From contig NZ_LGYE01000003.1 of the NCBI RefSeq assembly GCF_001262495.1, forward strand, positions 310,001 to 374,000: a DNA stretch of 64,000 bases, in the 5' to 3' direction. The notes under the pieces are model-generated. The model ran no database searches. It saw only the letters and a program-made list of their open reading frames with translations, and was not told the origin of the DNA. Below, piece after piece: positions 51,911 to 60,276 of the stretch. The position numbers and the translations under genes were made by a program. Source of the stretch: Microbacterium sp. GCS4. Its GTDB lineage: Bacteria; Actinomycetota; Actinomycetes; Actinomycetales; Microbacteriaceae. Numbering within the stretch: the stretch's first letter is position 1; every line of letters begins with the position of its first letter.

Positions 51911-52030
51911 GGTGCCCTTCCGGATCTCGAGGAATAGGCGGCCGACTCTATTCGCGTCGCGTTCACGTGCGACGCGTTCTTAAGTGAACGGAGGTCGTCC
52001 CGGGCGAATCCTCAGGTTCGGCGGGCAAGA

Positions 52031-52058
52031 TGTACAAACGTACATGTACGCCCGTACA
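52031..52058. promoter_or_regulatory. Predicted TetR operator (28-bp dyad)
   Basis: A central 12-base palindrome CGTACATGTACG (52039-52050) is framed at equal distance by TGTAC (52031-52035) and GTACA (52054-52058). The whole dyad is symmetric about one centre, ten bases before the TetR start. Four half-sites suggest two dimers. Confidence 0.85.
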
Positions 52059-52067
52059 GGAGGTCGG

Positions 52068-52661
52068 ATGAGCGAGGGCACCCGGCGGCGCCGCGACCCC
52101 GAGGCGCGACGTCGCGAGATCGTGACCGCAGCCGCCGAGCTCATCGTCGAGATCGGGGTCGACGCCCTCACGCACCGCAAGGTGGCCGCCCGCGCCGGCG
52201 TCCCGCTCGGCGCGACGACACAGTACTTCGCGACGCTCGACGACCTGCGGGATGCCGCGCTCGGGGCGCTGGCCGCCGAGATCCAGATCCGCGTCGACGA
52301 GACCCGCCGCGCAGTGATCGCCGAGGGCGTGACGCCCGACGGCATCGCGCGCCTCGTGCGCCAGGCGCTCGACGACGCACGCGCCGTCCACGCCGACCGC
52401 GCGGTCGTCACCGCCGCGGTGCACGACCCCCGCGTGCGCGATTTCGCCCGCCAGTGGTCCGACGAGATCGTCGGCTTCATGTCCCCCGTGCACGGTCAGC
52501 GTCGCGCACGGGCTGCCGCCGTCTTCATCGACGGCGTACTCTGGCACGCGCAGATCCACGACGAGCCGCTCGACGAAGAGCTGATCCGCGACGCCCTCGC
52601 CGGCATCCTCACCCCGGCACAGGTGTCCGCACCCGCATCGACCGCCGCAGCATCCGCTTGA
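52068..52661 (+). CDS. TetR family transcriptional regulator
   Basis: A 197-residue repressor: HTH near residues 18-50 (IVTAAAELIVEIGVDALTHRKVAARAGVPLGATTQYF) and a ligand-binding helical domain. ATG at 52068 has CAGGAGG upstream. The RND exporter gene starts 17 bases after its stop, so it most likely controls the pair through the dyad at 52031. Confidence 0.93.
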   Translation: MSEGTRRRRDPEARRREIVTAAAELIVEIGVDALTHRKVAARAGVPLGATTQYFATLDDLRDAALGALAAEIQIRVDETRRAVIAEGVTPDGIARLVRQALDDARAVHADRAVVTAAVHDPRVRDFARQWSDEIVGFMSPVHGQRRARAAAVFIDGVLWHAQIHDEPLDEELIRDALAGILTPAQVSAPASTAAASA

Positions 52662-52678
52662 CCGACAGAGAGAACCCC

Positions 52679-55600
52679 ATGTCGAACCTCGCCGTCCTGA
52701 GCCTCAAGAACCGCGCACTGATCGCCCTGATCACGATCGTCGCGGCGATCTTCGGCGGACTCGCCCTGACGAACCTCAAGCAGGAGCTCATCCCCTCGCT
52801 GGAGCTGCCCAACCTCATGGTCATGACGACCTACCCGGGCGCATCGCCCGAGGTCGTCGAGAACGACGTGTCGACGCCCATCGAGGCGGCGATCCAGGGT
52901 GTGCCCGGGCTCGACAGCACCACCGCGACCAGCACCACGAACGCCTCGATCGTGCAGGCGACCTTCGCGTACGGCACGAACCTCGCCACGGCGGAGCAGA
53001 AGATCCAGCAGGCGATCAACCGCATCTCGGGGCAGCTGCCCGAAGACCTCAGCCCGCAGGTGCTCGCGGTCTCGATCGACGACTTCCCGGTGATCCAGGT
53101 CGCGGTGACGGGCTTCGACGACGCCGACAACGCCCAGGCGCAGCTCGAGAACGTCGCGATCCCCGAGCTCGAGGACGTCGACGGGGTCAACGCGGCGCAG
53201 ATCATCGGCGGCGTCGGCCAGCGCATCACCATCACGCCGGACGTCGCCGCGCTCGCCGCCGCAGGGGAGAGCACGCAGGCGATCAGGACGGCCCTGCAGC
53301 AGAACGGAACCCTGTTCCCGGGTGGCGACATCACCGAGGACGGCCAGACGCTCACCGTGCAGACCGGCGCGAAGATCACCTCTGTCGAGGAGATCGCCGC
53401 GCTGCCGCTCGTCGGCACCGACGTCACGATCGGCGAGGTCGCGACCGTCGCGCAGGAGGACGACCCGATCTCGTCGATCTCCCGCGTCGACGGCGAGGAC
53501 GCCCTCTCGATCTCGATCACGAAGCTCCCCGCCGCGAACACCGTCGAGGTCTCTCAGGGCATCATCGCCGCTCTCGACACGATCGGCGAGGCGCTGCCGG
53601 ATGCCGAGTTCACGATCATCTTCGACCAGGCGCCGTTCATCGTGCAGTCGATCGAGACCCTCGCGACCGAGGGACTCCTCGGACTCGTGATGGCCGTTCT
53701 GGTCATCCTCGTGTTCCTCATGTCGGTGCGGTCGACGCTCGTCACGGCGATCTCGATCCCGACCAGCGTGCTCATCACGTTCATCGGGCTGCAGGCGTTC
53801 GGGTACTCGCTCAACATCCTGACCCTCGGGGCCCTGACGATCGCGATCGGCCGGGTCGTCGACGACTCGATCGTCGTGATCGAGAACATCAAGAGGCATT
53901 ACGTCGGGGATGCTGACAAGGGCACCGCTATCCGGCTGGGGGTGCGCGAGGTCGCGATGGCGGTGACCGCGTCGACCATCACGACCGTCGCGGTGTTCCT
54001 GCCCATCGTGTTCGTCGGCGACATGGTCGGTGAGCTGTTCCGTCCGTTCGCGATGACGGTGACGATCGCGATGGTCGCGTCGCTCCTGGTCTCGCTGACG
54101 ATCGTGCCGGTGCTCGCGTACTGGTTCCTTCGTCCGGGCAAGCCGCTGCTCGACGAGAACGGCGTGCCGATCGATCCCGAGCACGAGGATGCTCCGCCCA
54201 CGCGTCTGCAGCGCGGCTACCGGCCGGTGCTCGCCTGGACGCTCAAGCACTCCTGGATCACAGTGATCCTCGCGGTCGTGGTGCTCGGCGGGACGATCGC
54301 GGCGGCCCCGCTCATGAAGGTGAACTTCCTCAGCGACTCCGGCCAGAACACCATGACCGTCACGCAGGACCTCGGACCGACCGCGAGCCTCGAGACGAAG
54401 TCCGAGGCGGCCGTGGCCGTGGAGGACGCGCTGAGCGGCATCGACGGCATCACGCACGTGCAGGCCTCGATCGGGTCCAGTGGCTCCGCGCTACGCGACG
54501 CCTTCTCGGGCGGAGCGGGCGTGACGTACTCGGTGCTCACCGACAGCGACGCCGACCAGGAGAAGCTCCGCACGGAGGTGCAGGATGCGATCGAGAAGCT
54601 CACGGACGTGGGCGAGGTGTCGGTCGCGGCATCCGCGGGCCTCGGATCGAGCGATATCGAGATCACGGTCTCAGCCTCGACCGCCGACGACCTCGACACC
54701 GCGACGAAGGCCGTGGTCGCCGAACTCGACGGACGGGACGGCATCGGTCAGGTGAGCGACAACCTCGCGGCCGCCCTGCCGTACCTCGCCGTGGTCGTCG
54801 ACCGCGACGCCGCCGCCGCGCGCGGTCTGTCGGAGGCCGCGGTCGGAGGGATCGTCTCGGGCACCATGCGTCCGCAGCAGCTCGGGACGGTCGAGATCGA
54901 CGACACCTCTCTCACGGTGTACCTCGCCACGGCCGAACCGCCCGCGACCGCGGACGCGCTGCGCGAACTGGCGATCCCGACCCCGCTCGGCGTCGTGCAA
55001 CTGCAGGACATCGCGACCGTCGAGGAGCGCAACGGACCCACGTCGATCACGACCGAGCAGGGACGCCGAACCGCGACCGTGACCGTGCCCCCGGCATCCG
55101 ACAACCTCGCCACCGCGACGCAGTCGGTGACCGAGGCGCTCGCCGCGGTCGACCTGCCCGACGGGGCGTCGGCCGAGGTCGGCGGCGTGGCCTCCCAGCA
55201 GGCGGACTCGTTCTCGCAGCTCGGTCTCGCGATGCTCGCGGCGATCCTCATCGTGTACGTCGTGATGGTCGCGACGTTCAAGTCGCTGCGTCAGCCGCTG
55301 CTGCTGCTCATCTCGGTGCCGTTCGCGGCGACCGGGGCGATCCTGCTGCAGATCGTGACGGGTGTGCCGCTCGGCGTCGCCTCGCTCATCGGCGTGCTGA
55401 TGCTCATCGGCATCGTGGTGACGAACGCGATCGTGCTGATCGACCTCGTGAACCAGTACCGCGAGAAGGGGCTGTCGACCGCCGCGGCGGTGATGGCCGG
55501 CGGTGAGAAGCGTCTGCGGCCGATCCTCATGACGGCCCTCGCGACCATCTTGGCGCTGACCCCGATGGCGCTGGGCATCACCGGGCACGGCGGATTCATC

Positions 55601-55885
55601 TCGCAGCCGCTCGCGATCGTCGTGATCGGCGGTCTGCTGTCGTCGACCGTGCTCACGCTGGTCGTGCTGCCGACGCTGTACAACCTCGTCGAGGGCGCGA
55701 AGGAGCGGCGCCGGGCGCGCAAGAGCGGTGGCTCGGATGGTGCCGCGGATGCTCTGGACGACGACCCGACTGCACCGTCCGGCGAGCCGGGGGCAGCCGG
55801 GACGGCATCCGCCACGGCATCCGATCTCCCGCCGGCCCCGAAGCTGACCCGCCGCGAGCTTCGGGAGCAGGCGCACGGGCACTGA
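52679..55885 (+). CDS. Efflux RND transporter permease (AcrB/HAE1-like)
   Basis: A 1068-residue protein with two halves, each one helix plus a large extracytoplasmic porter region plus five helices. The proton-relay acids are Asp395/Asp396 in GRVVDDSIVVIENIKRH. It matches HAE1-type RND exporters of Gram-negatives, yet there is no membrane-fusion protein gene next to it, as in other actinobacterial forms. The tail of about 80 residues is Ala/Asp/Pro-rich. Probably expels hydrophobic drugs; substrate unknown. Confidence 0.92.
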   Translation: MSNLAVLSLKNRALIALITIVAAIFGGLALTNLKQELIPSLELPNLMVMTTYPGASPEVVENDVSTPIEAAIQGVPGLDSTTATSTTNASIVQATFAYGTNLATAEQKIQQAINRISGQLPEDLSPQVLAVSIDDFPVIQVAVTGFDDADNAQAQLENVAIPELEDVDGVNAAQIIGGVGQRITITPDVAALAAAGESTQAIRTALQQNGTLFPGGDITEDGQTLTVQTGAKITSVEEIAALPLVGTDVTIGEVATVAQEDDPISSISRVDGEDALSISITKLPAANTVEVSQGIIAALDTIGEALPDAEFTIIFDQAPFIVQSIETLATEGLLGLVMAVLVILVFLMSVRSTLVTAISIPTSVLITFIGLQAFGYSLNILTLGALTIAIGRVVDDSIVVIENIKRHYVGDADKGTAIRLGVREVAMAVTASTITTVAVFLPIVFVGDMVGELFRPFAMTVTIAMVASLLVSLTIVPVLAYWFLRPGKPLLDENGVPIDPEHEDAPPTRLQRGYRPVLAWTLKHSWITVILAVVVLGGTIAAAPLMKVNFLSDSGQNTMTVTQDLGPTASLETKSEAAVAVEDALSGIDGITHVQASIGSSGSALRDAFSGGAGVTYSVLTDSDADQEKLRTEVQDAIEKLTDVGEVSVAASAGLGSSDIEITVSASTADDLDTATKAVVAELDGRDGIGQVSDNLAAALPYLAVVVDRDAAAARGLSEAAVGGIVSGTMRPQQLGTVEIDDTSLTVYLATAEPPATADALRELAIPTPLGVVQLQDIATVEERNGPTSITTEQGRRTATVTVPPASDNLATATQSVTEALAAVDLPDGASAEVGGVASQQADSFSQLGLAMLAAILIVYVVMVATFKSLRQPLLLLISVPFAATGAILLQIVTGVPLGVASLIGVLMLIGIVVTNAIVLIDLVNQYREKGLSTAAAVMAGGEKRLRPILMTALATILALTPMALGITGHGGFISQPLAIVVIGGLLSSTVLTLVVLPTLYNLVEGAKERRRARKSGGSDGAADALDDDPTAPSGEPGAAGTASATASDLPPAPKLTRRELREQAHGH

Positions 55886-55920
55886 GTCGGCGCCGAGCGA
55901 GGCGCCGAGGGAGGCGATGA

Positions 55921-55963
55921 CGCCGGGGGAGGGGGATTCCTCAAGAATCCTCCTCCCCCGGCG
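55921..55963 (+). terminator. Terminator after the RND gene
   Basis: Nineteen-base arms with one mismatch, opening CGCCGGGGGAGGGGG, around a CTCAA loop, 35 bases after the stop. It could also serve the convergent epimerase gene. Confidence 0.8.
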
Positions 55964-56008
55964 CTATGTCCGCCCTCCGCGACGGGTGATCCGGAGGTGG
56001 GACTCGGC

Positions 56009-56905
56009 TCAGTCGAGCGTGAGGCCCCAATGCAGAGTCCAGGTCTCGCCCGGCGCGAGGCGGCGGAGACCGCGACCGCTGTTCAGCGCGTCCGCGGGGG
56101 CGGTCATGGGCTCGATCGCGACGGCCAGGGGCCGTCCGGGGTACTTGTCGGTCGTGAAGACCTGCACGACGTCGAAGCCTTCGCCCTGCCACAGGGTCAG
56201 TCGACGTCCGTCCGGTGCCGTGAGCGTGTGCCGGACCAGGCCGTCGGCATCGCGGTCGAGGTCGGTGAAGCCGGTGTCGAGCGACACGTCGCCGAGGCGG
56301 ACGCCCTCCCGCAGGGAGGCATCGGCCGGGTGGGTGCCGACGGGCAGCATCCGCTCGTCGGTCTCGAACCGCGTGCGCGCGGGCACGCGCAGCACGAGGT
56401 CCTGTTCCGCGACGCCGCCGATCGTGAGGAACGGATGCGTCCCGACCGCTACCGGGGCCGCGGTGTCGGAGTGGTTCGTGATGACGTGCTCGACGTCGAT
56501 GCCGTCCGCGCGCAGCGTGTAGGTCACGCTCGTCTCGAGCAGGTAGGGGTATCCGGTCTGCGGCACGACCCACGCGCGCAGAGTCGCGGACGATGCGCCC
56601 TCGGTGATCTCGTAGGCGGTGAAGCGCAGCAGCCCGTGGCTCGCGTTCGAGAACTTCGGTTCGGTGATCGCCAACTGCCGTTCGACGCCCTCGTCGCTCC
56701 ACCGACCGTCACGCACCCGGTTCGGCCAGGGCACGAGCACGACGCCCGAGCACGACGGCGTCGGGGCGTCGAGCGGGTACGGGGCGACGAGGTCGACGCC
56801 GCCGATCTGCAGGGAGCGGAGCGAGGCGCCGACCTGCGCGATCTGGGCCGAGACGTCGCCGAGCTGGAGATGAACCTGGGTGCCGGTGGGGGATGCGGAG
56901 GTCAC
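56009..56905 (-). CDS. Aldose 1-epimerase family protein
   Basis: A 298-residue mutarotase-like protein interconverting sugar anomers (or a hexose-6-phosphate epimerase). The catalytic pair is probably the His in VGTHPFLTIGG and the Glu in AVAIEPMTAPADALN. GTG at 56905 is chosen because TACGAT ends 6 bases upstream and the codons before it lack any signal. It probably prepares sugars for kinases; no operon partner. Confidence 0.9.
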   Translation of the reverse strand: MTSASPTGTQVHLQLGDVSAQIAQVGASLRSLQIGGVDLVAPYPLDAPTPSCSGVVLVPWPNRVRDGRWSDEGVERQLAITEPKFSNASHGLLRFTAYEITEGASSATLRAWVVPQTGYPYLLETSVTYTLRADGIDVEHVITNHSDTAAPVAVGTHPFLTIGGVAEQDLVLRVPARTRFETDERMLPVGTHPADASLREGVRLGDVSLDTGFTDLDRDADGLVRHTLTAPDGRRLTLWQGEGFDVVQVFTTDKYPGRPLAVAIEPMTAPADALNSGRGLRRLAPGETWTLHWGLTLD

Positions 56906-57186
56906 ACCGTCATCGTAGGGCGCGGTGGCACGGGGCGGGCTCCCAGGTGCGACGGGTACACTGGCGGAGTCGGCTTCGGGCACCCGCGTATGGACGCGGA
57001 CGTTTTCGAGCAAGAAGTGTGAGCCCAGGGGCCGATGGTGAGCGTCGATCGACGTTAATCAACCATCACATGAATGGCCCCGGCCGCTGACAGTCCGGAC
57101 CCGCTGCACGATCGACAGATCGGATGCCGGGTGCTCGCGCGTGTGCGCGGCGCTGTTCTCGTGCGAGAACTCAGAAGGACAGAACC

Positions 57187-59442
57187 ATGCCCAAGAACAA
57201 GAAGCCCCGCGGCGGACGACCCGCCGCCAACTTCGAGCCGCGCTACGGCGCCAAGAAGGCCTCGTTCCACGATCGTCACGCCGGCGGTCGCGACGGGGGT
57301 CGCGATGCACGTGACGCCCGCGACACCCGTGGCGGGCGAGCGGATGCCGGTGAGCGGCGCCCCGCGGCGACCGGCTACGACCGTCGTCCGGGCAGCCGCA
57401 GCCCCGGCCACCGCGGATACCGTGCCGCCGAGGAGGGCGGTGCACCCAAGCAGCGCTGGAACGCCCAGGAGCGCGCGGGCCGCGACGAGGCTCGCAGCAT
57501 CCGCAATCGCGCGGAGTCCGGCCGCCGTGAGGCGCCGCACCGCCGCGACGAGAACCCGCGCTTCGGCGACCGGAACGAGCGTCCCCGGTACGGCAACGAC
57601 CGTCCCGCCGGCGCCCGCCGCTTCGACGACCGCCCGCGCCGGGACGACCGCTCCGAGCGTCCGCGCTTCGACCGTGACGACCGTGGTGGCCAGCGTTTCG
57701 ATCGTGATGCGCGTCCGCAGCGCGACGACCGCGGCTACGGCGACCGTGGTCCGCGTCGTGACGACCGTGGCGAGCGTCCCCGGTACAGCGACCGTGGCGC
57801 CGAGCGTCCTCGCTTCGATCGTGATGCGCGTCCGCAGCGCGACGACCGCGGCTACGGCGACCGTGGTCCGCGTCGTGACGACCGTGGCGAGCGTCCCCGG
57901 TACAGCGACCGTGGCGCCGAGCGTCCTCGTTTCGACCGCGACGACCGTCCGCAGCGTGACGACCGGCGCGCCGAGCGCCCCGAGCGTTCCTACGATGCGG
58001 ATCGCGCACGCCGCGCGTTCGATCGCGACCGCGCCCAGCGTTCGATCGAGGGTGGCCGCGACGAGCGGTCGCGTCCCTCGACCGGCGGCGCGTACCGCAC
58101 CGAGCGCCCTCGTCGCGACGACCGTTCGCAGCGCGACGCGCGTCCGAGCCGGAGCGACTGGAACGCCACGCCGAAGGCCGCGTTCGAGCCGACCGAGGAC
58201 GCCGTGCACGAGCGTCTCGAGGCGAAGGCCGTGCAGGCCGTCGAGGTGAACGATGTGACCTTCGCCGACCTCGGTCTCGGATCGAACATCGTCGAGACGC
58301 TCGCGAACATGGGGGCGGCGACGCCGTTCCCGATCCAGGCCGCCAGCATCCCGGCCGTGCTCGAGGGACGCGACGTGCTCGCCCGCGGGCGCACCGGCTC
58401 GGGCAAGACGATCGCGTTCGGCGCGCCGCTCGTCGAGAAGGTCCTGCAGTCCCAGGCGGGCAAGCGCCGCGAGTTCGGCCGCTCGCCGCGCGCGATCATC
58501 CTCGCTCCGACGCGCGAGCTCGCACTGCAGATCGACCGCACGATCCAGCCGATCGCCCGCAGCGTCGGACTCTTCACGACGCAGATCTACGGTGGCGTGC
58601 CGCAGGGCCGTCAGGTGGGCGCGCTCAAGAAGGGCGTCGACATCGTGATCGGCACGCCCGGTCGCATCGAGGACCTCATCAACCAGGGCAAGCTCGACCT
58701 CTCCGACTGCCGCATCGCGGTGCTCGACGAGGCCGACCACATGTGCGAGCTCGGATTCGTCGAGCCGGTCCAGCGCATCCTCCGGGCGACGGCCGACGGC
58801 AGCCAGAAGCTGCTGTTCTCCGCGACGCTCGACCGTGAGGTCGCCGCGCTCGTCGACGAGTTCCTCGTCGACCCGGCCGTGTACGAGGTCGCGGGTGAGG
58901 ACCAGGAGTCCAGCACGATCGAGCACCGCGTGCTGGTGATCGAGCACCGCGACAAGGCCGAGATCCTCACGTCGCTCGTCGACCGCGAAGGCAAGACGCT
59001 CGTGTTCGCCCGCACTCGCGCGTATGCCGAGATGCTCGCCGAGCAGTTCGACGACGCCGGCATCCCCGCGGTGTCGCTGCACGGTGACCTCAACCAGAAC
59101 AAGCGCACGCGCAACCTCGAGCGTCTGACCTCCGGACGCGTGAACGTGCTCGTCGCGACCGATGTCGCCGCGCGCGGCATCCACGTCGACGACATCGACC
59201 TGGTGGTGCAGGCCGACGCCCCCGACGAGTACAAGACCTACCTCCACCGCTCGGGCCGCACCGGCCGTGCGGGTCGCTCGGGCCGTGTCGTCACGCTCAT
59301 CACGCGTCAGCGTCAGCGTCGTATGAACGAGCTGCTGGAGCGCGCCGAGATCGAGGCGCCGTTCGAGAACGCGCGTGTCGACGACGATCTGATCGAGGAG
59401 ATCGCCGGTCGGATGCCGTCGGCGGCCGACCTCACCGCTTGA
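57187..59442 (+). CDS. DEAD-box RNA helicase with Arg/Asp-rich disordered N-terminus
   Basis: A 751-residue RNA helicase. Residues 1 to about 340 are low-complexity, Arg/Asp/Gly-rich and predicted disordered, made of RDDRG and ERPRFDRD units. The core then has the Q motif (FPIQAASIP), motif I GRTGSGKT, motif II DEAD, motif III SAT and motif VI HRSGRTGRAGR. Long RD-rich tails favour RNA binding and condensate formation. ATG at 57187 has AAGGAC upstream. The 281 bases upstream contain no gene; a possible -10 is TACACT at 56956. Confidence 0.95.
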   Translation: MPKNKKPRGGRPAANFEPRYGAKKASFHDRHAGGRDGGRDARDARDTRGGRADAGERRPAATGYDRRPGSRSPGHRGYRAAEEGGAPKQRWNAQERAGRDEARSIRNRAESGRREAPHRRDENPRFGDRNERPRYGNDRPAGARRFDDRPRRDDRSERPRFDRDDRGGQRFDRDARPQRDDRGYGDRGPRRDDRGERPRYSDRGAERPRFDRDARPQRDDRGYGDRGPRRDDRGERPRYSDRGAERPRFDRDDRPQRDDRRAERPERSYDADRARRAFDRDRAQRSIEGGRDERSRPSTGGAYRTERPRRDDRSQRDARPSRSDWNATPKAAFEPTEDAVHERLEAKAVQAVEVNDVTFADLGLGSNIVETLANMGAATPFPIQAASIPAVLEGRDVLARGRTGSGKTIAFGAPLVEKVLQSQAGKRREFGRSPRAIILAPTRELALQIDRTIQPIARSVGLFTTQIYGGVPQGRQVGALKKGVDIVIGTPGRIEDLINQGKLDLSDCRIAVLDEADHMCELGFVEPVQRILRATADGSQKLLFSATLDREVAALVDEFLVDPAVYEVAGEDQESSTIEHRVLVIEHRDKAEILTSLVDREGKTLVFARTRAYAEMLAEQFDDAGIPAVSLHGDLNQNKRTRNLERLTSGRVNVLVATDVAARGIHVDDIDLVVQADAPDEYKTYLHRSGRTGRAGRSGRVVTLITRQRQRRMNELLERAEIEAPFENARVDDDLIEEIAGRMPSAADLTA
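57697..57930 (+). repeat. Exact 117-bp tandem duplication in the helicase gene
   Basis: Two back-to-back copies, 57697-57813 and 57814-57930, each encoding 39 residues of the RDDRGYGDRG region; a shorter, changed third copy follows. In frame, so the protein tail has grown without frameshift. Confidence 0.9.
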
Positions 59443-59455
59443 TCGCTCGTGCTTC

Positions 59456-59491
59456 GAAGGCCTCGTCCCGCATCCGTGGGGCGAGGCCTTC
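59456..59491 (+). terminator. Terminator after the helicase
   Basis: Arms GAAGGCCTCG and CGAGGCCTTC with further CCC/GGG pairing around an 8-base loop, 13 bases after the stop. Confidence 0.75.
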
Positions 59492-59503
59492 TGCGTGTTC
59501 AGG

Positions 59504-59701
59504 ACGTTTCGTCTCGCTGCGCTCGCTCAACGACCGCCAGCGGAGCGCAGCGATGTCTCCCAGTCGTTGAGCGAGGAGCGCATGGACGTTCTCCCGGTCG
59601 TTGAGCGAGGAGCGCAGCGACGTTCTCCCAGTCGTTGAGCGAGGAGCGCAGCGACATTCTCCCGGTCGTTGAGCGAGGAGCGCAGCGACGAGACGAAACG
59701 C
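59504..59701. repeat. Intergenic repeat family A, locus 4 (four tandem cores)
   Basis: Opens ACGTTTCGTCTCGCTGCGC and closes with the complement, with one inverted and four direct copies of TCGTTGAGCGAGGAGCGCA spaced 33-36 bases. One copy carries ATGGACG instead of AGCGACG. Longest of the four loci. Confidence 0.9.
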
Positions 59702-59718
59702 GCCGCCGCCCGCGGGAC

Positions 59719-60258
59719 TCAGTCGAGGGCGTGCTCGTGCACGGCCGTCGTCAGGGTCGTGCCGTTCAGCGTGAGGTAGAGGGTCTGCTCGGTGACGGTG
59801 AGCGTCACGGTGTTGCGCCGTTCGAGGAGCGGGGCGGCGGTGGCGATGAACTCGGGGTCGAAGCTGTAGACGCGCACGTCGTCGGCGCGGTGGATGCGCT
59901 TGTCGGCCCAGGGTGCCATGACCTTGGCGGGATCGCGGTGCGTGTAGACCACGACGCGGTCCGCGAGTCGCGTCGCATGGTGCAGACGCTCGGCGTCGGG
60001 CGCTCCGACCTCGATCCAGGCGGTGATCGCCCCGGTGAGGTCGCGGGCGATGACGGCGGGTTCTTCGGTCGACGACACGCTGCCCCCGAACTCGATGCCT
60101 TCGGTGTGCTCGAGCCCGTAGGCGAGGACGCGCGTGAGCATGTACGCGTCGGTCTCGGACGGATGCCGGGCGGCGCGCAGCGAGTAGTCCTCGTACACGC
60201 CCCGGTCCATGTCCGCGAGCTGCACGTCGAACGTGTGGATTGTCGAGCCGATCGCCAT
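59719..60258 (-). CDS. YaeQ family protein
   Basis: A 179-residue protein matching YaeQ over its whole length (MAIGSTIHTFDVQLADMDRGVYEDYSLRAARHPSETDAYMLTRVLAYGLEH). The family has a PD-(D/E)XK nuclease-like fold, but a nuclease activity has not been settled. The Met at 60258 is preferred over one two codons upstream: TAGGCT ends 8 bases before it. Downstream neighbour of the radical SAM gene (19 bases), same strand. Confidence 0.88.
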   Translation of the reverse strand: MAIGSTIHTFDVQLADMDRGVYEDYSLRAARHPSETDAYMLTRVLAYGLEHTEGIEFGGSVSSTEEPAVIARDLTGAITAWIEVGAPDAERLHHATRLADRVVVYTHRDPAKVMAPWADKRIHRADDVRVYSFDPEFIATAAPLLERRNTVTLTVTEQTLYLTLNGTTLTTAVHEHALD

Positions 60259-60276
60259 AGTCATCGAGCCTACGGG

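Noticed and set aside
59504-59701. CRISPR-like array
   Set aside because: The spacers are nearly identical to one another, the ends are inverted copies, and no cas genes are near.
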